From NCBI GenBank assembly GCA_900550925.1, contig URTU01000043.1, positions 1 through 15,120 on the forward strand: a stretch of DNA of 15,120 nt, in the 5' to 3' direction. Position numbers and translations under genes: made by a program. Below the pieces are notes generated by a model, which saw only the letters and a list, made by a program, of their open reading frames with translations, had not been told where the DNA came from and searched no databases. Positions within the stretch are counted from its first letter, which is position 1, and every line of letters begins with the position of its first letter. This DNA is from an uncultured Alistipes sp. (GTDB lineage: Bacteria; Bacteroidota; Bacteroidia; Bacteroidales; Rikenellaceae). Below, piece after piece: positions 1-7,035 of the stretch.

Positions 1-1
1 C

Positions 2-40
2 GAGCGGATTGCCGATTCGGTGGTGCGTTACGTGGGGTGA
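2..40 (+). CDS. 3' end of an unidentified gene (partial)
   Basis: The first 13 codons in this frame read ERIADSVVRYVG followed by TGA. The composition, with no rare codons and an amphipathic helical look, fits the carboxy end of a real protein that starts outside the window, and it would run convergently towards the minus-strand gene ending at 167. Twelve residues are too few to name a family. It could also be a chance open stretch. The following 126 bases (41-166) contain short GC-rich inverted repeats such as GCCGG/CCGGC near 84-100 but no T-run after them, so I cannot call a terminator there. Confidence 0.3.
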   Translation, partial: ERIADSVVRYVG

Positions 41-166
41 CAAGCTTGATTTCGGGGCGATCTGCTGATTGTCCGAAACTTGCGGCCGGAGCTGGCCGGC
101 TCGCTCATTCGGATCGGATTGCTTGCCCGGCCCGGATTGCGCGTTCGGCCGGGGGGAGAGGATTTT

Positions 167-541
167 TCAGATGGTTATGTGTATTGTTTCGCCGCCCCAC
201 TGGTTGATCATGTGGATCTTGTCGTAGGCGATCTCCCCGTCGCGGCGTATCTCGAGGCGGCATTCGAACGGCGGATTGTCGCCGATTTTGTTCGAGGCGG
301 GCAGGGCATTGGCGACGACATATATGTACAACTCCATTCCGGCACAGTGTATATCGGTTATCTTCAGTCTGTTGTGCGGGGCCTCCGGGGAGTGTTCTTC
401 GGCGCCTCGCGATACTGCATGTACGAATCCGGAACACTCTCCTGCCGCATCGGAACATGTTCCCATGATGAAAATGTCATACCGCCGCCACTCTGCGAAA
501 TCGGTCGAAAAAAGTATCTCGAAAGTTGAAATTTGTGTCAT
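167..541 (-). CDS. Conserved-looking hypothetical protein, 124 aa
   Basis: I do not recognise this family. The 124-residue product starts MTQISTFEILF and reads like a genuine soluble protein: no signal peptide, no membrane segment, alternating hydrophobic stretches suggesting beta strands (for example residues 70-79 LYIYVVANAL and 116-124), and an acidic/aromatic opening (FAEWRRYDIFIMGTCSDA, about residues 15-32). Cysteines fall near residues 29, 36, 66 and 94. I chose the ATG at 541 over an in-frame TTG at 577, because the 12 extra residues are low-quality and a TAnnTTTG-like -7 box (TATTTTTG on the minus strand, 563-570) would lie inside them. It is divergent from the DUF177-rpmF cluster. 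The competing frame at 105-458 is very arginine-rich and looks like a shadow. Function unknown. Confidence 0.6.
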   Translation of the reverse strand: MTQISTFEILFSTDFAEWRRYDIFIMGTCSDAAGECSGFVHAVSRGAEEHSPEAPHNRLKITDIHCAGMELYIYVVANALPASNKIGDNPPFECRLEIRRDGEIAYDKIHMINQWGGETIHITI

Positions 542-562
542 TTTGAGAGAGACTTTGGGAAG

Positions 563-570
563 CAAAAATA
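563..570 (-). promoter_or_regulatory. Possible -7 box for the minus-strand hypothetical gene
   Basis: Read on the minus strand this is TATTTTTG, matching the Bacteroidetes -7 consensus TAnnTTTG, and it lies 21 bases upstream of the ATG at 541. No clear TTTG -33 box is found at the expected 19-21 base distance, so support is partial. Confidence 0.35.
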
Positions 571-589
571 CAAACAAAATGCAGAAAAC

Positions 590-620
590 TTTGCTTTTAC
601 CGTATAAATGTGTACCTTTG
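590..620 (+). promoter_or_regulatory. Bacteroidetes-type promoter for DUF177-rpmF-plsX-fabH
   Basis: TTTG at 590-593 is followed after exactly 19 bases by TACCTTTG at 613-620, a full match to the known Bacteroidetes housekeeping promoter (-33 TTTG, -7 TAnnTTTG). The surrounding 60 bases are much more AT-rich than the genes. Transcription would start around 625-628, giving a leader of only about 12-15 bases before the ATG at 640. This also rules out the earlier in-frame ATG at 610, which lies upstream of the -7 box. Confidence 0.75.
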
Positions 621-639
621 TGACCTATTTGCAGTCAAA

Positions 640-1212
640 ATGGAGATTTTGAAATGCTTTCGCATACCCTTCAAGGGGCTGAAGACGGGGTCTCATCACT
701 TTGATATTGATGTAGATAGCACACTGTTCGAGGCATTCGGAGGGGACGAAATAAAAGACGGAAAACTCAAGGCGAGTATCGATATGCTGAAAAGCGCGAC
801 GATGCTCACGTTCGATGTGTCGATTCGCGGCGAAGTTACAGTCGCGTGCGACCGATGTCTCGAAGACTGTATCCTTCCGGTCGACTTCTCCGGACAGCTG
901 ATAGTCAAGTTCTCCGACCAGACCGACGAGTATGACGGCAACGTGATGTGGATCGGGACCGGAGAGACGGAGGTCGACCTCGGACAATATGTCTACGAGA
1001 GTATCGTATTGAGCCTTCCCTACAGCAGGGTCCATGCCGAGGGGGAGTGCAATCCGGATATGCTGGCCCGTTTCAGCAGCGTCAGCGAGGAGGAGTTCGA
1101 ACGTATCGAGGCGGAGGCCATGCGCAATGCCGAGCTTGAGGAGTCGAACCGTCGGCAGTGGGCCAAACTCGAGGCTCTTAAGTCCCAAATGGAGAAAGAG
1201 GGGCGAGAATAG
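640..1212 (+). CDS. DUF177 / YceD family protein
   Basis: This 190-residue protein resembles the DUF177 (YceD) family, typically encoded just before rpmF as here. Family members in other bacteria and plastids are linked to accumulation of 23S rRNA, so a role in large-subunit biogenesis is likely by family and by neighbourhood. Visible features are the conserved cysteine cluster VACDRCLEDC (Cys70, Cys73, Cys77), a mixed beta N-terminal half, a central YESIVLSLPYSRVH segment (about 125-138), and a charged helical C-terminus (about 155-190). The start is the ATG at 640, because an upstream in-frame ATG at 610 falls inside the promoter. rpmF follows after 191 bases of purine-rich spacer. Exact molecular function in Bacteroidetes is not established. 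Confidence 0.85.
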   Translation: MEILKCFRIPFKGLKTGSHHFDIDVDSTLFEAFGGDEIKDGKLKASIDMLKSATMLTFDVSIRGEVTVACDRCLEDCILPVDFSGQLIVKFSDQTDEYDGNVMWIGTGETEVDLGQYVYESIVLSLPYSRVHAEGECNPDMLARFSSVSEEEFERIEAEAMRNAELEESNRRQWAKLEALKSQMEKEGRE

Positions 1213-1403
1213 TGAAAGAGTGCGGCGCGAAAGTGGGGAGAGAGGGCAGAGAGAAAGGGAGAGTAGGGAGAACAGTAGAGATAGCGGGGAGAGAGAAATG
1301 GAGAGCAGGAAGAGGAAAGAGAGGAGAGAGAAATAGTGGGGGGGGAGAGATACGAATAATTGGAAATAAATAAAGTTAAACTTTAAACAAATACAGTTGT
1401 AAA
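1213..1403. repeat. Polypurine spacer with G8 run, then AT-rich leader
   Basis: From about 1231 to 1350 the plus strand is about 91% purine (11 pyrimidines in 120 bases), built of irregular GAGAG, GGGAGA and GAAAG units and including an eight-G run at 1338-1345. From 1352 it switches sharply to AT-rich sequence running into rpmF. No coding content is credible: the open frame crossing it would be an Arg/Glu/Ser-only tail. It is not a tidy tandem repeat. Confidence 0.7.
1372..1384. promoter_or_regulatory. Perfect 6-1-6 inverted repeat upstream of rpmF
   Basis: AAAGTT-A-AACTTT is a perfect inverted repeat located 19 bases before the rpmF ATG, in the AT-rich leader. It could be an operator or simply a chance palindrome in AT-rich DNA. 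It does not resemble a known Zur site closely, and no TAnnTTTG box is found next to it. Confidence 0.2.
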
Positions 1404-1589
1404 ATGGCACATCCTAAGCACAAAATCTCTTCGACGAGAAGAGACAAGAGAAGAACACACTATAAGGCAACCGTACCGACCGTTGCCGTATGTTCGAACT
1501 GCGGTGCGGCAACGCTCTATCACCGGGTTTGTCCCGAGTGCGGCTACTATCGCGGCAAGCAGGCGATCGACAAGAAGGCCGAAGAGTAG
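1404..1589 (+). CDS. rpmF: 50S ribosomal protein L32 (bL32)
   Basis: This 61-residue basic protein begins MAHPKHKISSTRRDKRRTHY, the classic bL32 opening. It carries a zinc-ribbon of the C+ type: Cys30-X2-Cys33 and Cys43-X2-Cys46. It is a structural component of the large ribosomal subunit near the peptidyl-transferase region. Length is normal for the family. It has no obvious Shine-Dalgarno; the leader is A-rich, as is common in Bacteroidetes. It lies between the DUF177 gene and plsX, the standard yceD-rpmF-plsX-fabH arrangement. Possible separate control is suggested by the long AT-rich leader and the inverted repeat just upstream. Confidence 0.97.
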   Translation: MAHPKHKISSTRRDKRRTHYKATVPTVAVCSNCGAATLYHRVCPECGYYRGKQAIDKKAEE

Positions 1590-1642
1590 TTTCGTCGTCA
1601 TTGTCCAACCGACAGTTAGTAACTTAATCGAATCGATACGCT

Positions 1643-2593
1643 ATGTTCAGGATAGGTATAGATGCAATGGGCGGCGATTATGCGCCCGAAGCGGTCGTGA
1701 TGGGGGCCATATCGGCGCTCGATGCGATCGGAGCGGACAGCCGTATCGTTTTGTTTGGCGCCAAAGACGAGATCGAGGCGATTTTACGCAGAGAAGGCTG
1801 TCCGGTCGACAAGTTCGATATCGTTGCCACAAGCGAGGTGATCACCATGTCGGACCATCCGGCACACGCATTCGCCAAGAAGAGCGATTCGAGTATCGTC
1901 CGGGGCTTTGAGGCTCTGGCACGTGGCGAGATCGACGGTTTTGCGAGTGCGGGCAGTACCGGAGCCATGATGGTCGGCTCGATGTATGCCGTAAAACCGG
2001 TCGAAGGCGTTATACGTCCGACGATCTCGTCGATCATACCGACGGTGAGCGGATGCGGACTGTTGCTCGACGTGGGCCTGAATGTCGACTGCAAGCCCGA
2101 GGTACTCTATCAATACGGTATTATCGGCAGTGTCTATGCTCAGAGCGTGCTGGGTATAGACAATCCTCGTGTGGGGCTGCTCAACATCGGTGAAGAGCGC
2201 GAAAAGGGAAATGCCCAGGCCAAGACGACTCACGAAATGATGGCCGACAACGGCGGACAGTTCAACTTCGTGGGCAATGTCGAAGGTACGCAGCTCTTTT
2301 CGGGCAAGATAGCCGATGTGATAGTCTGCGACGGCTTCGTGGGCAACGTGGTCCTGAAACAGGCCGAAGGTATCTACCATATCACCAAGAAGATGGGCGT
2401 GCAGAATGCATTTCTCGACCAGATGAACTATGAGAATGTGGGCGGGACGCCGGTTCTTGGCATCAATGCTCCGGTGATAATCGGACATGGATGTTCGTCT
2501 CCGCTTGCCATCAAGAACATGATCAAGCAGACCGAACGTACTATCAAGGCCGATATGGTCAATAAACTGAAAAAGATTCTTAAAGTAGAGTAG
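1643..2593 (+). CDS. plsX: Phosphate acyltransferase PlsX
   Basis: PlsX converts acyl-ACP and phosphate to acyl-phosphate, the acyl donor for the first step of phospholipid synthesis, and is a peripheral membrane enzyme. The 316-residue protein opens FRIGIDAMGGDYAPEAVV, the family's hallmark N-terminus, and carries the glycine-rich SAGSTGAMMVGSMYAV segment, the GLLNIGEEREKGN motif and the C-terminal GHGCSSPLAIKNMI region. Length is normal (families run about 310-345). It starts 53 bases after rpmF, and its stop is directly abutted by the fabH ATG at 2594, indicating translational coupling. Placement beside fabH joins initiation of fatty-acid and phospholipid synthesis. Confidence 0.96.
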   Translation: MFRIGIDAMGGDYAPEAVVMGAISALDAIGADSRIVLFGAKDEIEAILRREGCPVDKFDIVATSEVITMSDHPAHAFAKKSDSSIVRGFEALARGEIDGFASAGSTGAMMVGSMYAVKPVEGVIRPTISSIIPTVSGCGLLLDVGLNVDCKPEVLYQYGIIGSVYAQSVLGIDNPRVGLLNIGEEREKGNAQAKTTHEMMADNGGQFNFVGNVEGTQLFSGKIADVIVCDGFVGNVVLKQAEGIYHITKKMGVQNAFLDQMNYENVGGTPVLGINAPVIIGHGCSSPLAIKNMIKQTERTIKADMVNKLKKILKVE

Positions 2594-3607
2594 ATGAAGA
2601 AAAAGATAACAGCTGCCATTACGGGTGTTGGCGGTTACCTGCCGGACTACATCCTTGACAATGACGAACTGAGCCGAATGGTCGATACCACCGACGAGTG
2701 GATCATGACCCGTATCGGCATCAAGACAAGGCACATACTTAAGGATCCCGACAAGGCGACCTCCTTCATGGGTGCCGAAGCCGTAAAGGACCTGCTTGAG
2801 AAGACGGGTGTCAATGCCGACGAGATCGATCTGGTGATCTGTGCAACGGTGACTCCCGACATGTTTTTCCCGTCGACTGGAAACATGATCGCATACAAGT
2901 CGGGATGTAAGAATGCATTTGCGTTCGACATGTCGGCCGCATGCAGCGGTTTCCTGTTTGCATTGGCCACCGGCAGCAAATATATCGAAACGGGAAGTTG
3001 CAAGAAGGTTATCGTCGTCGGTGCGGACAAGATGTCGTCGATCGTCGACTATACCGATCGCAAGACCTGTCCCATCTTCGGTGACGGAGCCGGTGCGGTT
3101 CTGCTGGAGCCCAATACCGAAGGTTTGGGTATCATCGACCACATACTTCATTCGGACGGCTCGGGTGAGAAACACCTCTACATGAAGGCCGGCGGATCGT
3201 TGCATCCGGCAACCATCGAGACTGTGCAGAACAACTGGCATACGATTACGCAGGAGGGACAGGCTGTCTTCAAGGCGGCGGTTTCGAACATGGCGGATGT
3301 TGCGGTTGAGATGATGCATAAACACCATCTTTCCTCCGATGATATCCGTTTTCTGGTTCCGCATCAGGCCAACCTGCGAATCATCGAGGCTACGGCTCAC
3401 CGAATGGGACTGGAGAAGGACAAGTGCATGATCAACATCGACAAGTTCGGAAATACTACTGCTGCAACCCTTCCGTTGTGTCTGTGGGATTACGAAAGCC
3501 GTCTGCAGAAGGGTGACAATCTGATTCTGGCAGCCTTTGGCGGCGGTTTCACCTGGGGATCGATGTTCGTCAAGTGGGCATACGACGGCGGCGACTTTTC
3601 GAAGTAG
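2594..3607 (+). CDS. fabH: Beta-ketoacyl-ACP synthase III (FabH)
   Basis: FabH condenses acetyl-CoA with malonyl-ACP to start type II fatty-acid synthesis. The 337-residue protein has the thiolase fold with the full catalytic triad: Cys117 in DMSAACSGF, His257 in VPHQAN and Asn287 in FGNTTA. Also visible are the TTDEWIMTRIGIKTRH region near residues 32-47 and the C-terminal AFGGGFTWGS. Length is normal. The ATG immediately follows the plsX stop with no spacer. This appears to be the last protein gene of the operon; 118 bases with no recognisable gene separate it from the tRNA. Confidence 0.96.
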   Translation: MKKKITAAITGVGGYLPDYILDNDELSRMVDTTDEWIMTRIGIKTRHILKDPDKATSFMGAEAVKDLLEKTGVNADEIDLVICATVTPDMFFPSTGNMIAYKSGCKNAFAFDMSAACSGFLFALATGSKYIETGSCKKVIVVGADKMSSIVDYTDRKTCPIFGDGAGAVLLEPNTEGLGIIDHILHSDGSGEKHLYMKAGGSLHPATIETVQNNWHTITQEGQAVFKAAVSNMADVAVEMMHKHHLSSDDIRFLVPHQANLRIIEATAHRMGLEKDKCMINIDKFGNTTAATLPLCLWDYESRLQKGDNLILAAFGGGFTWGSMFVKWAYDGGDFSK

Positions 3608-3725
3608 CGGGAATCGGGTGACGGGGCCTGCCTTCGTATAGGGGAGAGGCACGTTGTCTTGATTCGGGAAAAATATCGGTAACGACGAGATGTGCCGTGT
3701 GCGCAGGCTTGTCGTTTCTGTATAC

Positions 3726-3797
3726 GGCTCTATAGTTCAAGGGATAGAACGAGGGTTTCCTAAACCCTAAATTCGCGTTCGAGTCGCGGTGGAGCTA
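3726..3797 (+). tRNA. tRNA-Arg, anticodon CCT
   Basis: A complete 72-base cloverleaf can be drawn. Acceptor GGCTCTA (3726-3732) pairs with TGGAGCT (3790-3796), with a G-U pair at position 1-72; D stem GTTC/GAAC (3735-3738, 3747-3750); anticodon stem AGGGT/ACCCT (3752-3756, 3764-3768) with loop TTCCTAA and anticodon CCT at 3759-3761; a four-base variable region; T stem TCGCG/CGCGG around TTCGAGT (3773-3789). The discriminator is A3797 and the CCA end is not encoded, so it must be added by nucleotidyltransferase. It decodes AGG, a minor codon in these GC-rich genes. No clear dedicated promoter was found. Confidence 0.95.
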
Positions 3798-3827
3798 CTT
3801 CTGTTTAATAAAGTTCTTTTGAGACCG

Positions 3828-3862
3828 GACAGTCTGCTTTTTGCGAAGCAGGCTGTCTTTTT
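3828..3862 (+). terminator. Strong intrinsic terminator after tRNA-Arg
   Basis: A 12-bp stem, GACAGTCTGCTT (3828-3839) with AAGCAGGCTGTC (3846-3857), closes a six-base loop with one G-T pair and is followed by five T at 3858-3862. It faces plus-strand transcription from the tRNA, possibly with read-through from fabH. There is no A-run on its left side, so it probably does not terminate folC from the other strand. Between here and the folC stop (3863-4004) the DNA is G-rich with no credible gene. Confidence 0.88.
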
Positions 3863-4004
3863 CTGTGTGTAGGAGGGGCGGAGGGGCGCACATGGCTTCG
3901 GCGGTAGAGGTTTGGCTATGCCGGATAGGTGCGAGTGTACGCTTTGTGAAGGTTGCAGGGATGGTTGAAGGTGATGTTTGGACGGGGTGGTGATGCAGTG
4001 AGGT

Positions 4005-5306
4005 TCAGATGATCTCGGCAACGGTGAAGGTGCTTCCGCCGACGAAGATCAAATCTTCGGGACGGGCCTGGCTGCGGGCATACGCCAAAGCTTCGGCAAC
4101 ACCTCGTACGACACATCCCTGCAGGCCGTATTCGGCGGCACGCGAGCGGAGTTCTTCGGCATCGAGGGCCCGCGAGACTGATGCCTGGGTGAATATGTAC
4201 GATGCGTTCTTGGGCAGCAGCGGGAGTATTGCCGAGAGGTCTTTCTCGCGGACGACTCCCAACACGAAGAAGAGACGGTCATATTTGAGTTGCGAGAGTT
4301 GCTCGGCTACGTATTTGAGGCCGTGGGCATTGTGGCCGGTATCGCAGATTACGGTAGGGTGTTCACCCAGGCGTTGCCAGCGTCCGGCCAGCCCGGTCAT
4401 TGCGGCGGCATGCCGACAGGCGTCTTCGATGGTACGGTCGGTTATGGCGGGGCCGTTCAGGAGATGCGATGCGCGGATCTGTTCGATGGCGGCGAGGACC
4501 GTGACGATGTTCCGGCGCTGGTACGAACCTCCGAGATCGAGCGAAACGGTGAAGCGGGCGGAGTCACTCCGGCGCAATATCTCGAAACGGCTGCCCGAGG
4601 GGTCGCTTTGGGCCTCGAGAACCTCGAATTCATCCTGTGCGAAGTGCAGTTCGGCGTTTCGGGCACGGGCGGTGTCGATGAATACCGGATCGCTTTCGGG
4701 GTGGTGTTCGCCTATTACGGCGGGGATGTCGGTTTTGATGATTCCGGCCTTCTCGGCGGCGATCTCGGCGATCGTAGAGCCGAGGAACTCGGTGTGTTCC
4801 AGACCGATGTTGGTGATGACGCTCACGATCGGGCGGATTATGTTAGTGGCGTCGAGGCGCCCTCCGAGTCCCGTCTCGATTACGGCCACGTCAACCTTGT
4901 GCTGCGCGAACCGCTCGAAAGCCATCGCTGCCGTCATCTCGAAGAACGAAACCCCGATATGCTCCATTTCGGTGCGGTGTTGCTCGACGAATTCAACCAC
5001 CTCATCCTCTTCGATCGTCCGGCCGTCAATACGGATCCGTTCGCGGAAGTCGTGCAGGTGGGGCGAGGTGAAGAGCCCCGTCCGGTAACCGGCCTGCTGG
5101 AGTACGGCAGCTATGATGTGCGAAACGGACCCCTTGCCGTTTGTCCCGGCGACATGCACGGTCGGGTATCGGCGTTGCGGTTTGCCCAGCAGCCGGACAA
5201 GGCTTTCGATGCGTTCGAGTCCTGGTTTGTAGGCATCGCCGCCCGTATCCTGAAACGAACGCAGGGAGGAATAGAGATAATCGAGTGTCTGACGGTAATT
5301 CATCAT
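4005..5306 (-). CDS. folC: Folylpolyglutamate / dihydrofolate synthase
   Basis: FolC adds glutamate to folates using ATP (and in many bacteria also makes dihydrofolate from dihydropteroate). It is a cytoplasmic Mur-ligase-like enzyme. The 433-residue product shows the ATP-binding P-loop GTNGKGS (54-60), the substrate loop LFTSPHLHDFRERI (about 78-91), ETGLGGRLDATN (144-155), the metal-binding GLEHTEFLG (168-176), AEKAGIIK (184-191) with the lysine expected to be carbamylated, GRWQRL (308-313) and DTGHN (322-326). Length is normal. Two consecutive ATGs (5306 and 5303) are possible starts. It follows lnt on the same strand after 84 bases, so the pair is probably cotranscribed. No clear own promoter or terminator was seen. 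Confidence 0.95.
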   Translation of the reverse strand: MMNYRQTLDYLYSSLRSFQDTGGDAYKPGLERIESLVRLLGKPQRRYPTVHVAGTNGKGSVSHIIAAVLQQAGYRTGLFTSPHLHDFRERIRIDGRTIEEDEVVEFVEQHRTEMEHIGVSFFEMTAAMAFERFAQHKVDVAVIETGLGGRLDATNIIRPIVSVITNIGLEHTEFLGSTIAEIAAEKAGIIKTDIPAVIGEHHPESDPVFIDTARARNAELHFAQDEFEVLEAQSDPSGSRFEILRRSDSARFTVSLDLGGSYQRRNIVTVLAAIEQIRASHLLNGPAITDRTIEDACRHAAAMTGLAGRWQRLGEHPTVICDTGHNAHGLKYVAEQLSQLKYDRLFFVLGVVREKDLSAILPLLPKNASYIFTQASVSRALDAEELRSRAAEYGLQGCVVRGVAEALAYARSQARPEDLIFVGGSTFTVAEII

Positions 5307-5390
5307 TCGGAGTCTCTTTTAGTATCGAGCCGGGAGACGCTGTTCAACCTCCGCGGCTGTGTTGTGTGTGGTGTGGCCGAGAGGCATCGC

Positions 5391-6962
5391 TCAGTCGACC
5401 AGATGGTTGCGTTTACGGACGCGGTAGGCAACGTAATAGAGCACCGACAGCAGAAGCACGTAACATGCTATGCGGGCGATGTAGTCGCCGTAGCGGGTGT
5501 AGAACGTGATTCGGTCGTTGAGTGCGATCTGTTCGGACAGGGTTCCGCGGCGATCCCAGCCGAGAGTCGAGATTACGTCTCCGCGGCCGTTGATGAAACC
5601 CGAAATTCCGGTATTGGCGCTTCGGGCGATGCTTCGGCGCGTCTCAATGGCCCGCAGACGCGAATATGAGAAGTGTTGGCGGTGGCCGGGAGTGTCGCCC
5701 CACCAGCCGTCATTTGTGATTACGCTCATGACGTTGGCTCCCCGCCGCACGAAGTCGGCAAAGAAATCCCCGTAAACCGACTCATAACAGATGGCCGCGC
5801 CGATCCGGATCGAGTCGAGCTGGAAATTGACCGGATGGCGGTCGACACCGAGCTGTCCGGAGGTGCCGCCCAGTTCGACGATCAGGAACGAGAGCGCCTC
5901 CATGAGTTTTGGATACGGAACCTTTTCGGCGCCGACGACAAGTTTGATCTTGTGGCGTACGCCCGACATTCCGGTTGAGTCGAATGCCAGAGCGGTATTG
6001 TAGACATCGTAACAGTTGCCGTTGTCGCGGCGGGCGGTTGTCGAGGCGAGTGCCGGGTCGGGATAGTATCGGGCTGTATTTGCACCGGTGATGATCTGTC
6101 CCGACGGCATCAGTTCGCGCTGCATGCGGTACATTGCGGCTACGGACGAGGCATTCCAGTCGTTTTCCCAGATGATTCGCTGTGTCCCGACGGCCGTTTC
6201 GGGCAGTATTGCGAAGCGGCTCCATTCGGGCGCCTGAGCGATCAGGTCGTGGAAAATCTGCAGTTGCTGCTCTTCGGAGACGGTGAATTTCTCTTCGATC
6301 GGGAAGCATGAGAAGTTGGGCTGCACGACGGTTATTCCTACTTTCGGTTCGGGTTCGCGGTATGTAGCGAACATTACGAGCGAGACAGCCGGCGGCAGGA
6401 GCAGGAGGGTGAGTGACAGGGCCATGCGTCGGCGGGAGAACCGTAGCCACGTCTCGAAAAAGAGGATGTTGCAGACGAGAACCCATAGCGAACCGCCGAA
6501 GACGCCGGTCCACTCGTACCACTGTACTGCCCAGGTGTCGTTTGCGAAACCGTTTCCGAGGATGAGCCACGGGAACGAAACCTCACCGCTCAGGTACCAG
6601 TATTCGGCGGCGATCCATACCGATACGAGTATGCAGTATGCGAGGGCCTTTGGGGCACGTTTTGAGACGTAGTGGTATAGCATGAATGCGGCGGTGAAGA
6701 GCAGGGCCGAGACGATGATTGCCACGACGGCTCCCGGAGCAGTTGAGTTCCAGATCCACCAAGATGTTGCGGTGTACCACAGCGTGAATGTCAGCAAAGT
6801 CCATCCGGCCATCTTCCACCAGTCTCGTTTCGAGGGGCCGTATCGGTTGCTGATTATGAGCAGGGGGACCAGGGCCACCACCAGTGTCAGGCCGCTGAAA
6901 CGGAGCCAGCCGGCTGACAGCAGCAGAACGCTCGCCAGTACGGCGATAATGTTGTTTCGCAT
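5391..6962 (-). CDS. lnt: Apolipoprotein N-acyltransferase
   Basis: Lnt transfers a third acyl chain from phospholipid onto the N-terminal cysteine of lipoproteins in the inner membrane. The 523-residue protein has about six hydrophobic segments in residues 1-200 followed by a periplasmic nitrilase-like domain. The catalytic triad can be placed as Glu255 (ILPETAVG), Lys338 (HKIKLVVGAEKVPY) and Cys392 (AAICYESVYGDFF). The downstream NDGWWGDTPG and RSIARSANTGISGFI motifs are typical of the family. The ATG at 6962 is preferred over the in-frame TTG at 6974. Length is normal for the Bacteroidetes form. It leads the lnt-folC pair and is divergent from the LysE-type gene. Confidence 0.95.
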   Translation of the reverse strand: MRNNIIAVLASVLLLSAGWLRFSGLTLVVALVPLLIISNRYGPSKRDWWKMAGWTLLTFTLWYTATSWWIWNSTAPGAVVAIIVSALLFTAAFMLYHYVSKRAPKALAYCILVSVWIAAEYWYLSGEVSFPWLILGNGFANDTWAVQWYEWTGVFGGSLWVLVCNILFFETWLRFSRRRMALSLTLLLLPPAVSLVMFATYREPEPKVGITVVQPNFSCFPIEEKFTVSEEQQLQIFHDLIAQAPEWSRFAILPETAVGTQRIIWENDWNASSVAAMYRMQRELMPSGQIITGANTARYYPDPALASTTARRDNGNCYDVYNTALAFDSTGMSGVRHKIKLVVGAEKVPYPKLMEALSFLIVELGGTSGQLGVDRHPVNFQLDSIRIGAAICYESVYGDFFADFVRRGANVMSVITNDGWWGDTPGHRQHFSYSRLRAIETRRSIARSANTGISGFINGRGDVISTLGWDRRGTLSEQIALNDRITFYTRYGDYIARIACYVLLLSVLYYVAYRVRKRNHLVD

Positions 6963-6982
6963 TTTATGGAACAATTTATCTG

Positions 6983-6990
6983 CAAAGATA
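6983..6990 (-). promoter_or_regulatory. Probable -7 box for lnt-folC
   Basis: On the minus strand this is TATCTTTG, a perfect TAnnTTTG match, 20 bases upstream of the lnt ATG at 6962. No matching TTTG -33 box is present at 19-21 bases. The box sits in the 73-bp AT-rich divergent gap and overlaps the region where the -33 of the plus-strand promoter would be. Confidence 0.5.
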
Positions 6991-7002
6991 GAAGATATTT
7001 AC

Positions 7003-7010
7003 TATTTTTG
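7003..7010 (+). promoter_or_regulatory. Probable -7 box for the lysE-cmk-ispH gene run
   Basis: TATTTTTG matches TAnnTTTG and lies 25 bases upstream of the ATG at 7036. The -33 position, 20 bases earlier (6980-6982), reads CTG rather than TTG, so the match is partial. The AT-rich context supports it. Confidence 0.5.
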
Positions 7011-7035
7011 CATTTCAGTAGCAAAAGAAAAAGGT

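Noticed and set aside
610..639. Upstream ATG for the DUF177 gene
   Set aside because: It lies upstream of the -7 box, so the predicted transcript would begin downstream of it.
1034..1336. Plus-strand frame reading through the purine tract, giving an Arg/Glu/Ser-rich tail
   Set aside because: The sequence is what any GA-rich DNA would encode; its first half overlaps the DUF177 gene in another frame.
1213..1403. CRISPR array or tandem repeat in the GA-rich spacer
   Set aside because: There are no regularly spaced identical repeats; units are irregular and low-complexity.
1784..3652. Long minus-strand open frame (622 codons) opposite plsX and fabH
   Set aside because: It is antisense to two unambiguous enzymes, has no family resemblance, and is rich in His/Arg as expected of a codon-bias shadow.
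4290..5669. Long plus-strand open frame opposite folC and lnt
   Set aside because: It spans two clear minus-strand genes and shows no domain motifs; the FolC and Lnt motifs are complete on the other strand.
6963..6974. TTG start extending Lnt by four residues
   Set aside because: An ATG at 6962 directly precedes the first membrane helix and leaves room for the -7 box at 6983-6990.
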